DNA from: Haemonchus contortus
Taxonomy: Eukaryota; Nematoda; Chromadorea; Rhabditida; Trichostrongylidae
DNA length: 64,000 bases
Assembly: GCA_000469685.2 (NCBI GenBank)
Contig: LS997563.1
Location: forward strand, 45,957,151-46,021,150
Direction: 5' to 3'
The notes beneath the pieces were generated by a model that worked only from the letters and a program-made list of their open reading frames with translations, searched no databases and was not told where the DNA came from. Below are positions 12,470 to 24,900 of this stretch, in pieces; position 1 is the first letter of the stretch; every line of letters begins with the position of its first letter. Made by a program: the position numbers and the translations under genes.

Positions 12470-13730
12470 TACATAATAGAACTACGAAACTCTTATCATT
12501 TATACATAATAGAGCATCGAATCGACAATATTTTGAGAACCAAAATAAATGTGTGGTTGGAAAAAAATATCCCATGAAGAAAGGTCAAATTCAGCAGGAT
12601 GACCTAAAAGTTCAGAAAAGCTAGTTGCAAAGAGGTAAGGTTGATTAATGGGAGAGAGGGGTGAGGAAACGTCAGCAATGTACTATTTCATCGCCATGCT
12701 CTTCTCATCAATCATTGCATGACACCCCGACCCAGACCAAGAGGTTGATAAGTGGGATAGATGTGAGACCTGCTCAACTTGTAAGCATTAGCCCTCTCTC
12801 TCCTAGCAACTTGGCATTTCATGGAATTTCCGAACTCTTCCTACAAGCACTCGCTTGTTTAAGTTCAACGACTGGCTCAGCCAGTCCATGGTGGTCAGTC
12901 TCCTCTAAACAAACAAACCGTGGACTCAATAGACGTCATATCTAGGATCGCTGTCTTGCTGGTCATTCTACGGCTTAGTTTAGGCCTTGCGTCGGGCATC
13001 TTTCGAAGTGCTCCACAACCTTTTTATTCATACAGCAGTGTTTACTAGAACCTGCGCCGCTTCCAAGGGACCCTGTGGGGGGAGGAAGTACCTCTGTTCC
13101 GTCGGCCTTTTTGTAATAGCGATCCAATTATGATCAACAAAAAAACCTGGCAGGCGATGAGTCCAGCAGAGACGCTCATTTGTGTGGTCAGACCCCTACG
13201 AACATTTCTGAGACATTCTGTGAAAAAATGTTAAAGTACCTACCTTTATACCAGGAATCTTTTCAGTTCATGTTTCGTATGGGTGCTTTAGAGTCTTGGA
13301 TTGTTTTTAGGGATTTTCGCGATGATTGTATGATATTTCCCGCTGTTTCTCAACGCCTTCTATTTGACTTAATGCTCATTGGCATCATGGTGGTATCTCG
13401 AATCGTGCTTTCACTAAAAATGTTTATCGTTGCCAAGTTCTGTACTGCTACTCCAGCGCTAAAGTCTCCGACAGTGGCTTCAAAATCGATTTCCAAAGGT
13501 TTTGAGTTTCAACTGTACTCGCTTGCGGCTGCCAAAAATCTCAACAGAAAAACAAAAACAACTTGAAAAAACTGGAAAATTAATAAAAGATATAATGTAG
13601 AGACCCAGCGTTCTTTGCCTGAAATTGGATTCTAGAAATAAGAATTTGCCATCCTTTACAGGTCAGAAATAAAAGACAGAGTCAGAAAAAATAGTAGGAC
13701 AAAAGTGTAAAGTTTCCGGTATCCAGTTTT
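12470..13730. other. Spacer in unit 2 after the MITE
   Basis: No gene recognised. Homologous to about 2085-3010 of unit 1 (for example the TTCAGAAAAGCT block at about 2182 and 12613). A 128-codon open frame at 13180-13566 has a shorter partner at 2564-2899 in unit 1, with frame differences and no recognisable product. Confidence 0.5.
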
Positions 13731-13971
13731 GGGATGCACCACCCCCTTCTGCGCAATGACTTGCGGTGCCCAGCCAATATAGAAGTCAGTGCTCTTATCC
13801 TTCGGAGACGAGTCTGGAGTAACATCTGGTCTGGTATCAGAGTCTGGTATCAATTGACCGACACTGGAGGGATGGGAGGTTCTGCCCGAAAGGACGTCGA
13901 TACGGGATTTGATACTCAGACAATGTGTATGTGACAGTGTTCCCCTTGCCACTAAATCACCTCCGCTTCAG
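13731..13971 (-). mobile_element. tRNA-derived SINE copy 2 (older, shared by both units)
   Basis: Minus-strand copy equivalent to the one at 3012-3266. It shows the core (CAATGACTTGCGGTGCCCAG, GTCAGTGCTCTTATCC, GACGAGTCTGG) and a decayed head (GATACGGGATTTGATACTC, then AAATCACCTCCGC). The tail half is shortened compared with other copies. Confidence 0.65.
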
Positions 13972-14019
13972 CAAAAAATGAGAGGAAAAAGAATTGGGGC
14001 ATCTATCAATTCCGTCTCT

Positions 14020-14262
14020 GGGATGCGCCCACACACTCGACTTTCATTCAGAATCGGGGTCGCGTATTGAATGTGTATATGGCCTCTACAATGACTAGTG
14101 ATGGCTGGCTGATTTTCAAGTCAGTGCTTTTATCCTCCTATCCACTCAACCGACCCCGTAGGGGTGGAAGGCTAGCTTGACCCAGGGGGATATCAATCCG
14201 GGACTCGAATCGTGACGTTGTGTGAGCTAGTGTGCCACTTTCCACTACCCTACCTCTGTCCC
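14020..14262 (-). mobile_element. tRNA-derived SINE copy 3 (unit 2 only)
   Basis: A fuller copy: tail GGATGCGCCCACACACTCGA, a core close to the family pattern, and head AATCCGGGACTCGAATCGTG, a degenerate B box on the minus strand. No equivalent copy is seen in unit 1, so it inserted after the duplication. Confidence 0.7.
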
Positions 14263-14561
14263 AACAACAAAACTTATGTATCAAAAGTAGATCGACCGAC
14301 GATCTGCTTGCTAGTTTGAGCTTGCTTGTGTTCTCTCTGCAGCAAGGTCTCACCGGTTCGTGGGGGTTCGTTTAATGAAAGTTTTAGCCTCACGATTGGG
14401 GAAATTTAGCAACCTCTGTGTCTATAAATGCTCTTGTTTGCTGTTTCTTGTCTCTTGCTCATTAGCCTTTGTTCTTTTCTGATATTTTGCCATCCCTCCA
14501 AAGACTGTCCGATCGTGCTTAATATTTTTTCTATTAATCGATTTAACTCAGCAATTCAGGC

Positions 14562-17500
14562 ATGGCTCGTCCTCCTCAACTTGATAATCTTCTCAAGTTA
14601 GACGGTTGGCTGGGCGATTTTCAGCATGAAATTTGCCGGCGGTACGGGGTTTTTCTGGAGTACCAGAAGAAAATTGAGGAGGTCTGAATTTGACTATCCA
14701 TTCCACCTTTTCTAGACTTTTTATATTCAATACTAGTGGAGATTTATTTACTCACTCGTCCACGTTCGATTTGGGTTTTTTTCCTTTTCAGTTGTTACAA
14801 TTATCAATTTCATGGATGCCCCCCCCCTCTAAGTGGAAGTCTCTCTGGAAAGTTTCTGATTCATTAAACACTTTGATTTTTTAGTGCGGAGGAATCGAGC
14901 GTTTCACACAGGGCTACAAAGAGTTTGGTCTGCTGGTACAGCCGGACAACTCCGTTCTATGCCACGAATGGGCACCTGGAGCCGACCAATTGGCTCTGAT
15001 CGGCGATTTCAGTGAGTTGGGAGAGTTACTATTTCTACATAGTTGCCGCGTTCATGAAAACCGAATAGTAATGATTGTTGTTTCCATTCATTTTGTGTTA
15101 TGAGGATTTCGGAAAGAATTTTACATCAGTCCAGATTTCTCTAATTACCCGGGAAGTTTTCATGGAAATATTATCTAGAGATTTTATAATTGCTAGCTGC
15201 TAGCTAGATTTTATAATTGCTGACCAGGTCTAAGGTCATCTTCGGCCTTCCTTCACATATACTAGCAGCGGTCTTACCGTACTCGATCTCGTAAAGATGT
15301 AATTATGAAATTTAAGGGGGCTTTCTGCTAATATGGGCTTGAACAAGCCGGGAAGAGAGAGGCGACTATGGCGAGTGAATGAAAACTTCCAAATTATTCC
15401 AGAAAAATGTTGACTGTTGCGATGTTTTTGGCAGATCCATTTTGAACGATATAATATTCTCTAAAAAGTTTTTGACGTTTAAGACGGCTGGAATCGTGAA
15501 ACGCATAAGTATAATCGTGAGGAGCACGGTAAATGGCGTCTGATCGTCCCTCCGAATCCTGATGGATCGTGTGCTATCCCGCATGGTTCAATCGTCAAAG
15601 TAGGTAGTTTTCTGCTTCTTTCAAGTTTGTTTTTCGAACAGCGGAAGTCAGAGGGTGGAAAGGAGTGCCCTCTGTTCAGTTCTGTTTGATCACTAACGTT
15701 AAACTAAGGAGCACGCCGCTTTCCTTACCACTGGATTGTAATCTTTCGGTTTGTACAAAGGAATTCCCAAGATGGTAACTTCGCCATACTAACTGGCAAT
15801 AGAATAGTTCTGTGTAAATTTGTCAGCTTGGTGTGATTACTTTCGGAGAGAATCGTAAGATTCCCGCTTAATTTTTTGCAACGGAAACGAATTTTCTGTC
15901 TATGAGAATATGTACCGTCCAATTAGCCATGAACCCTGTCGTCGCTGCAGAAGGGATAGTAAGCACAGCAATAAAAAGCCGTACGGAAAGAGATGGCAAA
16001 ACCGCTGATAGGGTGCAACATATTAACGGCGAACAGGGAGAAGTTTTCTCAAGGAGGGATGTGGTATTGAAAAGGAATATAGTGAATCAATTAGCTCAAG
16101 GAGTCCTTTTTAGTGCAGGCTTTCGACTTCTTTTCCGAACCTTAGCAATATTTACATAGATGTGATGGCGGTTGCGACAGAAATGGCGGGTGGTGGTGGC
16201 GGAGAACCTCCGCCCTAAGCATAATGGACAATAAGTTGCCATAGTACCGAACTCTTCTTATGAAAAAAACGAACTGAGTATCAGCTAGTGCCAGAAGGGC
16301 ATTCACTGAGATTTGACCTTTGCTTAATGTTTAAAAAAAGTCAGTTGCAGATTGCCGTCACAAAAAATGGCCATACGATGGACAAGCTCAGTCCATGGGC
16401 GGCTTATGTAACCCGACCCAAGGATACTGTAGTGTATCACCAGGTAAGATACTTCATCTGGACTGTTCACTTTTGCATTGAGCTGCGAAAACCCTACAGA
16501 CCGCTCTGAAACGTTCCAGATGAGGCAAAGCGCTCTACGCTGAGCTTTCCCTAAATACTTTACTTCTGCTTGGGTATGAGCTATCTAGGCGTGCTGCACA
16601 TGCCGCTTATGTCTCCCTTCCTTTCAAGCATGTCACAGGTGACTCGCTTTATTTACAGCAATTCTACAATCCTCCCAACAAGTACAAGTTCATTCATCCA
16701 CGACCAAAACGGCCGGAATCGCTGCGCATCTACGAAGCCCATGTAGGTATCAGCAGCCCTGAGGGAAAAGTGAACAGTTATCGAGCGTTTGCCGACGACG
16801 TCCTTCCCCGAATCGTCAAGCAAGGTCAGTGGAACTTTTTGAACTAACTTCATCTATCCTTCAATCACGTTTTCACCAACATTCGAGTTCACAAAGTGGC
16901 AGTGGTGTCGCTAAGTGTGGTCGTTGATGAAGCCTGAGTTCGATTTTATTCTCAGGTTATAACACCATTCAATTGATGGCTGTGATGGAGCACGTTTATT
17001 ATGCATCTTTTGGTTATCAGGTCACCAGCTTCTTCGCCCCAGCCAGGTCAGTCTACTGAGACATGAAATGCTAATAAGTAAGTAAATAACATAATCACCA
17101 TACTCAATGAATCTGTTGCAGTCGCTGTGGGCCGCCTGACGACGTCAAATACCTGGTTGATAAGGCACATTCAATGAATCTTACAATGCTTCTTGATGTG
17201 GTGCGTTTGATCAGAACAGAAAATGCATCAGATTCCACTCACAATTTTTCTAAGTTAGCCGAGAGCTAATTTCGCTATATTTGCCCGAGACTCGGTCACT
17301 ATTGAATTTAACGTTTCCTGACTTTGTTCACTCCCTGGGGCTCTGCCATGCACCTATCATTAAAGTTCGAATCAGATTCAAATCCATGTGGGGTGAGAAT
17401 TTTTTCAATCTTGTTGTTTTCTCAAGATAACAAGCAATCCGAGGCACTGCCATCTAGCACCTCTACCATTGTGAATGGGAATCGAGTGCCTGGCACAAGT

Positions 17501-20500
17501 TCGAAGCTTAATTGGGGCAGCAAACTCTTCACCTCTATCTTCATACCTTCACATTCCTTCTTTCGGAAGCATTGCTTTTGTGCCTCTCAGTATACTGTCA
17601 ATATGTCGATTTTAGGTTCATTCTCACGCATCAAAAAACGTTGCTGATGGCCTCAATGAGTGGGACGGTACGGACAGCTGCTACTTCCACAGCGGTCCCC
17701 GAGGAACACATTCACTCTGGGATTCAAGATTGTTCGATTACACTCAGTAAGCCCTAGATAATTTTCCCTTTATCGAGTGAAGTGGCCCTCTTATTTCTGC
17801 AACCTAGTAGTCGCCAGTCACTACTAGATGTGCCTAATAATGAAGCATGTCCATGTGGTGATATATGATGGTAAGCAAGCCCCGTTTCTCACAGAAATTT
17901 CTTATTTCCATCAGATTATCTTCAATCCGTTGCCAACCTCTCAAATTTATTTTCCTCTTCAGGATAGAAACCCTGCGTTTCCTTCTGTCCAATCTCCGCT
18001 GGTGGGTAGAAGAATACGGCTTCGATGGCTTCCGCTTCGACGGAGTCACCTCGATGATCTACCATTCCCATGGAATGAGTGAGTTTATAAGAACCATTCT
18101 GGTCATGATTGAAAATAAGTGGACAAATATTGTCAACCACATTTCGCTGTGTAAGGCGGAGGGATAGGGGTTAAAAGAACAGTGGGGCTGTGGAGATTGG
18201 TGGTGGCAAGGTTCCCCGTCGTGTTAGATCCGTTGCATGGCACCAGTTCAACGGCTCCAACATACTGACCGATTACTGCTAAGCCACTGTTCTAGAGTCA
18301 CTGGCAGGGGAGCTTGCTCATAGATAGCTTACATCTTCCGAAGTAATCGTAGCAGTTGGCATTTCCACCTTTAGTGAATGCACGTACAAAGTTATCCCAC
18401 TCCCTTTTCCTCCCACACCCGCGCTCTGTCGTTGACCCCGTTTTTGGAATGAGTCTACACGAAGGTCTTACATAGCAGCCTTTCATTACTTCAAACAACA
18501 TTACTCGAAAGCAATTATTTGCACTCTCCCAGTAAAATAGGTGCTCTCGGAAATGCTCAATGCATAAAAATCCTAGAAAATTCAGCTGTAGCTAACGTGG
18601 GTGTAATGCGAGATGATTGCCCCGTGCGGTAGTACGCCACACTGCAGAGTTGCAACGCATTCGTTCTGTTGAATTTGAGGAATAGGATGTGAAGAACCAT
18701 GATTTGTGTGATAGGCCTGCTTTGTAGATGACGATTTTGCTGGTGGATACCCGATGTATTTCGGTTTGAATGCAGATACAGACTCTCTAGTTTATCTGAT
18801 GCTTTCGAATGACTTCCTTCACAAGAAGTATCCAGAAATAGTCACCGTCGCTGAGGTTTGATAGAGCCGTTTTTTGTTTCATTTGTCTTCCTGCGGTCAT
18901 CACGGGTATCGCTGGTATTTTAGGAAGTTTCCGGAATGCCAGCCCTTTGCCGCCCCGTTGCTGAGGGTGGGCAAGGTTTCGATTACCGGTTAGCGATGGC
19001 GCTGCCCGATATGTGGATTAAAATTCTGAAGCACATGAAGGACGAAGATTGGCGTATCGGAGACATCGTGTTCACTCTCGAAAATCGACGGTGTGTTATT
19101 CTTTTTATTTCAGATTTTCTACAGGTTGGGTTGGGTTAGGAGGGCTTCATTGTAAAATCAATCCACATTCATGGATTTGTCCTCTTCCTATCACCAAGCT
19201 CTCCATATCATGAAAAGTATTCAGGTATGGTGAGAAGAATATCGCCTACGCAGAATCTCACGATCAGGCACTTGTTGGAGACAAGACGATCGCTTTCTGG
19301 CTTATGGACAAAGGTGCGAGGGTTCAGTTTCCGCTTTATAAAGAGTTTTGATGGTTTCTTGTACTGCCCCACACTTTTAAGAAATGTACGACTTCATGTC
19401 CACAATAACACCTTTGACTCCGATTATCGAACGTGGCATAGCATTGCATAAGATGATTCGCCTTCTAACAATGGCGCTTGGAGGAGAGGCTTGGCTGAAC
19501 TTTATAGGTAAGGCATCACAGTGTGTTTATTTGCTGACTATTAGAAAGAGACATGTCTGAGAGAACCAAAAGGTTGGGGCTGTGTCAGCTGGTTTATATG
19601 GACGGAACAACAGTAATAATCTTGAACGAAATCATCTGGGTAGTGATTTCAGGAAAGGGGGTGATTAAGGACGAACATTAAGGCGTTCAAGATTCAAGTA
19701 TTTCTCGATTTTTTATCCGATACCCAAAAAATATAAATTTGAGGTAACGAGTTTGGCCATCCAGAATGGCTAGATTTCCCACGCCAAGGTAACAACGAGT
19801 CCTTCCATTATGCTAGGAGACAGTTCAACTTGGCAGATGATGAACTTTTAAGGTTCTTTCCTCTTGGCTTCTTTCTGCTGCTTCAACCTGATTTTTCATC
19901 ATGGCGTATTCGATATTTTTAATATGTTCATAATTACAGATATAAGTGGTTGAATGAATGGGATCGAGAGATGAATGCTCTGGAGCAAGCTACAGGCTTT
20001 CTTCGTGCGTTACCGGTAAGAATTCTGCTTCGACCTTCTTCTGAAGTAGGATTCGAAAATAAGATTTGATCAATGTCCAGGCATATGTATCATGCAAACA
20101 CGATGGGGACAAAATGATCTGCTTCGAGCGGGCCAATGTGCTGTTCATTTTCAACTTCCATACAACGAAGAGCTTCACTGATTACAAAGTTGGTGTGGAA
20201 GTTCCTGGAATGTAAGTCTCAGCTCATTGTTTACCTGTGGCTTTTGGATCAATGTTATGGTATTCACTTCGTTGAAAGGTTAGCGAAATTTCGAGTAGGA
20301 GGAAAGTCTTGGGGATTACGGGGTTCCAAATATTCCCCATCAACCCTGAGCGATCCCGTGTCAACTAGATAGGCTTTTGCTCCTCATTCTCTTTGGTGGT
20401 GTCTATTAGTACGTACTCGACATGCACAATTATTTGCGAGGCTACAAGTGAGTTTTTCGGTGTTATTTCACGATCCCTAGTAGGCCTACTACCAAGTGAT

Positions 20501-20977
20501 TTATCCAGGAGCTATAAGGATCTAGTCCCTCGTCGGTGCTCCCACCTCAATCAGCAAAGACAACAAGTCACTAAGCCCTGTCGTAAAGTGAGGGACAAAA
20601 AAGGTGAAGCAGGCGGCTTATCTATCTCAGTGAGATCCAAGCCTCCGAGCTACTATCTATTCCGTGTCAGTTGGGTATGCACGGCTGTGCTACTTTGGAA
20701 AATACTTGTTTTGTGGCTGTTAAGTTAGCCCGTTTGGATATTCACTTCACTTATTCACGTATGCATTTTCTCAGTGCCAGTGGTGAAAGAAGTACGGTAT
20801 ATTTTGTAATTTTCCAGCTACAAAATGGTCCTGAACAGTGACGAAGAGAGATTTGGCGGTCATAATCGCTTACAGCTTGGCTCCGAACACCACACCTTCC
20901 CCGAAGGCTACAATGGCCGCCGGAATCATTTATGTGTCTATGCCCCTGCACGAACATGCCTTGTGCTGAGGCTTTAA
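14562..20977 (+). CDS. GBE1: 1,4-alpha-glucan (glycogen) branching enzyme, copy 2
   Basis: Tandem paralogue of the gene at 3699, with the same 17-exon plan. Exons: 14562-14681, 14885-15011, 15484-15599, 16351-16443, 16659-16824, 16956-17046, 17122-17200, 17616-17746, 17963-18078, 18728-18855, 18924-19090, 19225-19313, 19382-19507, 19744-19852, 19940-20015, 20081-20211, 20818-20977. They total 2025 bases (674 residues); only the last exon differs in length, ending three codons earlier. GH13 motifs are all present: [14 protein letters not shown] (nucleophile), VAEEVSG (acid), AESHDQ (stabiliser). The [13 protein letters not shown] stretch keeps the family form. The ATG is two bases after an ATTCAG acceptor, as in copy 1. 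Exon 14 uses an unusual TTTGAG acceptor. Several catalytic-barrel exons (6, 7, 9, 12) are identical in protein to copy 1, so both copies seem to be under selection. Which copy is the ancestral orthologue cannot be told here. Confidence 0.95.
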
Positions 20978-21923
20978 GCTTGTGGATCTGTATTATCAAC
21001 CTCTTCATATGAGATGCCCTCAGTTGAATTGCCCAATTTTTTGACTGTTGTAGAGAGAACCGTTTAATCATTTTGTCAGCATTTGTTCCCAATTTATAGC
21101 GAGCTGAATAGCAAGCTGGCCTTACATAAATCGCCATAGTTCTCGGGCCCATAACCATGACAGGTCTTTTGTGCCTTTTCAGATGATTCTATCAGAGCCG
21201 CTGTATTAGTGTGAATCTTTCGATGAATATTATCCAAATATGTTCCTGATGTTTAAATAGCAAAGTCGACAAATTGGGCGAAATGTCTGAGATCATTGCG
21301 CTGTACATACATAGTCCTGGTACCGTGCCAGATATAGTCAAAGTGGGTGGAGGGGAGAGGGGTGGGGGAGAAAGGGAGAAAGAAAGAGACACAATAATCT
21401 CGGGAATCCAGCTCATTACTTGACAAATCATTGTTTGTTACTTCGCTTTTTTATCTGATCAGTGCATAGGCGACTCACAACGTTACTGCAAGAAAAAGAG
21501 TTTGCAAATTCGGAAATGTCGTTGTAGATCAGATCTTCGGAGGATCATCAGGTGGCTTTGGGAAACAAAGTGGATTTTTGGCCTGAAGGATGATCCGTGG
21601 GAACGAGGTCATTCAGAAGCACCGTTGATCCGATGTGAAGCAGCCGGGCTCCTCGTTGCTGTCGTCCCACGTTATCCTATTAGGTGTATCTTGTAAAAAT
21701 AACATCGAACATTTTCTTGAGATTCTGCCTATGGAATATTTAGCCACACTATGTCGGCGTGGCTGTGTACGGACGTGTAGGGACGGCGGGAAGCATGCTC
21801 GCCACTTTCACTGCTCGCTGCATTCACAACATGAGATATGGTTCTAGCAAGTTTATGATGATATAATCTATGAGTGACATGTGGAATCATAGAGCGTTGC
21901 TCTTGATAGCTCCACATCCTTTC

Positions 21924-24900
21924 CTATTGCTCCAAACCTTCAGCAACACGAATGAGTCGCAAGAAGTGGAACGGTTCGAATGCGTGTCCGGTACCACCGT
22001 AGAACTTTGAATTGAACTCGACCCTTAAATGGAAGTGTTATAGACGAACTATCATATTATAGATGTATAAACGAACTATAACTTTGACTGCAGAAACGAA
22101 GAAAATTCCTTGGGAGGGGAAGAAAAACATTTCAAACAAATACAAAAGTAGGAATCTTTGCCCACTTCTATGGTATAGAGTTGAATAGGGAAGGATTAGC
22201 TACTAATGATTGATGGGAGCACAAATAAAAAACCAATTCGGAAAACTTTCTCACCAATGTAGACGAAGTGCATGAAGGAATGCGGAAAGGCCTTCCATCA
22301 GAATCAGAATGGAGATGGACAACACTCCGAAGAAGAAGTAGAGGATGAAAATTGCAGCCGATCCAGCCCATCCACCCATGTCAAGGCCAATAGCCAGCAA
22401 CATGTCCCAAAGTACTTCTGAGAGCTCTGCAAATGATTCAATTCACAATAAAACACTTAAATACTCCATATATCTAAAAGTAAAAATGAATCCTACATAC
22501 GTGCATGAGCCAGTGAAAGAGCCCAAAGTCGAAGGTAGGATGCTGTATGGGAGATGCACCCAAGCGCGAATTCAATCGTGTGAATTGCCTGGTAGACCAT
22601 GACATCACCGAAACTGAACTAAAAATATCCAAGTGAAATTGATGTTTTCATCAACCTTCTACTACAAAAGCTTGGGGTTGAAGGTATTAACACTGAAACT
22701 CTATGGATAGAATGACCTCTTCACTTTCATCACCACCATGACCATGACCGCCAGGTATGGGAAGACCACGCTTGGCCAAGGACCTGACGTAGAACGGCTT
22801 GACGAGCAGCATAACTGGTATGGAAACTACAGCGAGAAGGAGTAGAATCTCCTCGACGAGTACCTGAAGTGATATGCAAAAGGGACTGGATCAGCACCAG
22901 TGGGTCATTTTTCCTTGAGGAACGTTCATGATATAAAGGATATCAGGTCGGAACCCATCATTTCGTTGAAGTTTCTTACCTGATTGGGATACCACTGTTG
23001 CAGATAACACTGATCGTACATGTCGTACGTATAATTCTTTCCATCGATGGTCACTTTATCAGTAGCGTTGGCGCTACCTATGTGTTGAACAAAACCTGGC
23101 TGAAATTTCCTGTATACAACCATTTGAAGAAAATGAAGGTGAGTTAATAAAAGCTTCTTAAGTATTTGAGTATCTTTCTTAAGTACTTTATTTCTTTGAT
23201 TCAAATAAGGTATACTAAATGATGTTCCGTTCTGTAGGAGAGGCTGTAACTAGTGTCTTTCCAGCAAGGGAAGGGCACCCGGACTAGAGCACCTATCAGT
23301 CCCAAGCTCTAGAGCACCTATCATTCCCAAGCTCTAGAGCAGCTCTTGAAAAAGGTACAATTTCGTTCCAATATAAAACACTGAGAATGGTAGCTACCAC
23401 TACTGTGGCAATAACATAGCTCCCACTTTGACACAATTTGCCTTTTCCAGGGTCAAATCCGTGCTCTTTCGTGAATAAGTTGCGTTTTTGCGATGTTTAG
23501 GTGTTCCGATTGCTTTGAATTTTTTTTTTGAACATTGTTCAATGCCTCAATTACCATGGTCAGCACGGTTAATCCACTGAATCTCAAGCCGTTGCTAATT
23601 GACGACTTACATCTCTAGCTTTAAGCATGAACATATTGATCAGCCCTATAAGTAATGATGGTGCACAGTATGATCCAGGATATAGACGACCGAATATAAA
23701 GGCCGGCTTCACATAGAAAAATATCCATTTCATGACCACCTGCAAAAATGATATATGAAAAATGTGAAGATGTAGAAAAAGGGAAAGATGCCCCAAAAAA
23801 TAGAGATTTCGCGCTGCTTTCATATTTCTTTTTTTCAACTCACCATTACACATAAATACACGAAGATGCAGAAGAGGAAGAATACTTGTGGTATGAAAAC
23901 GAACAATACGTCAACCACCGAGCGATTGTGACTGGAAAGATAAGGTGTTTCACTTTCAGTTGCCTCCTTTCAACTTCCCTCCCTTTAGCTGCTTTTTCCT
24001 CTGTCCTATTTAAGTATTTTGCTATGTCCAGCTTCAACCTTACGTGGCTATCACAAAAATGGTGTCTGGGAAGAAATCTCAGCCCTATTTCATAACCTCA
24101 TGTGGTAGCATTCGTTCGTTGTACTATAGTGCAAGGATTTCCGTGCACTCGCTACTACAGGGTGCGCCAAAATTACTTGCTCAAATATCCACCGCTGTAA
24201 AATCGGTTAAACGATAGATTGAGGACTAGCTTTTTCACAACACTTTTTTTATATTGAGCCATTACACATACACAATTCAAATCTCGAAACTCCCTCCACA
24301 GGCTCGGGCACGACCCCCAGACGTGAGGGGAAGGCGTCCACTGTGGCGCGAAGGTACTCCAAAGGTATTTCTTCCCATGCTCTGAGCAGGTCCCTCTTCA
24401 ATGAATCAATTGAGTGGTGTTGCTTAGAGTAGGCCTTGCTCTCCAATAGCAACCATATTGAATAATCAATTGGATTCAGATCAAGGCTATTAGAGGACCA
24501 TTCCTGAGCACTGATAAATCCTGGGAGGGTTTTTCTGCACTACTCTCGCTTTACGAGCCGGTGCTGAATCTTGCTGGAACATGGAAGGTCTACAGCGAGT
24601 GTGATATTTTGTCCATGGAAGCAAGACGTTTTATAGCACGCTCGCCAAGTAGACCTCCGTCTTGATTTTAACATCGTTGTCGATGAAAACCAGCGGGGAC
24701 TCCGCTTCGTAGGTGATCGCTGCCCAAACCATGATTTTTTCTGCATATCCAGAGCGTCCATGAATTCTTCCCCTCTCGTTAGCCTCTTCAGCTGTCGAGC
24801 AGAGCACTCGACCGATTTGACGGTTGAAGGTCGACTCCAACGTGAACAGCTTCTCATCGGAGAAGACAATGTCTCGGTGGCGCGCCGACGCGAACCGTTG

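Larger units (their letters stand above)
10016..21720 (+). repeat. Tandem duplication, unit 2
   Basis: Second unit of the duplication. It is longer than unit 1 mainly because of insertions: a 525-bp TIR element at 11945-12469, a SINE at 14020-14262, and extra sequence in the intron before exon 14 (about 19540-19740). The order of blocks is the same as in unit 1: spacer, older shared SINE, gene, 3' flank. Confidence 0.85.
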
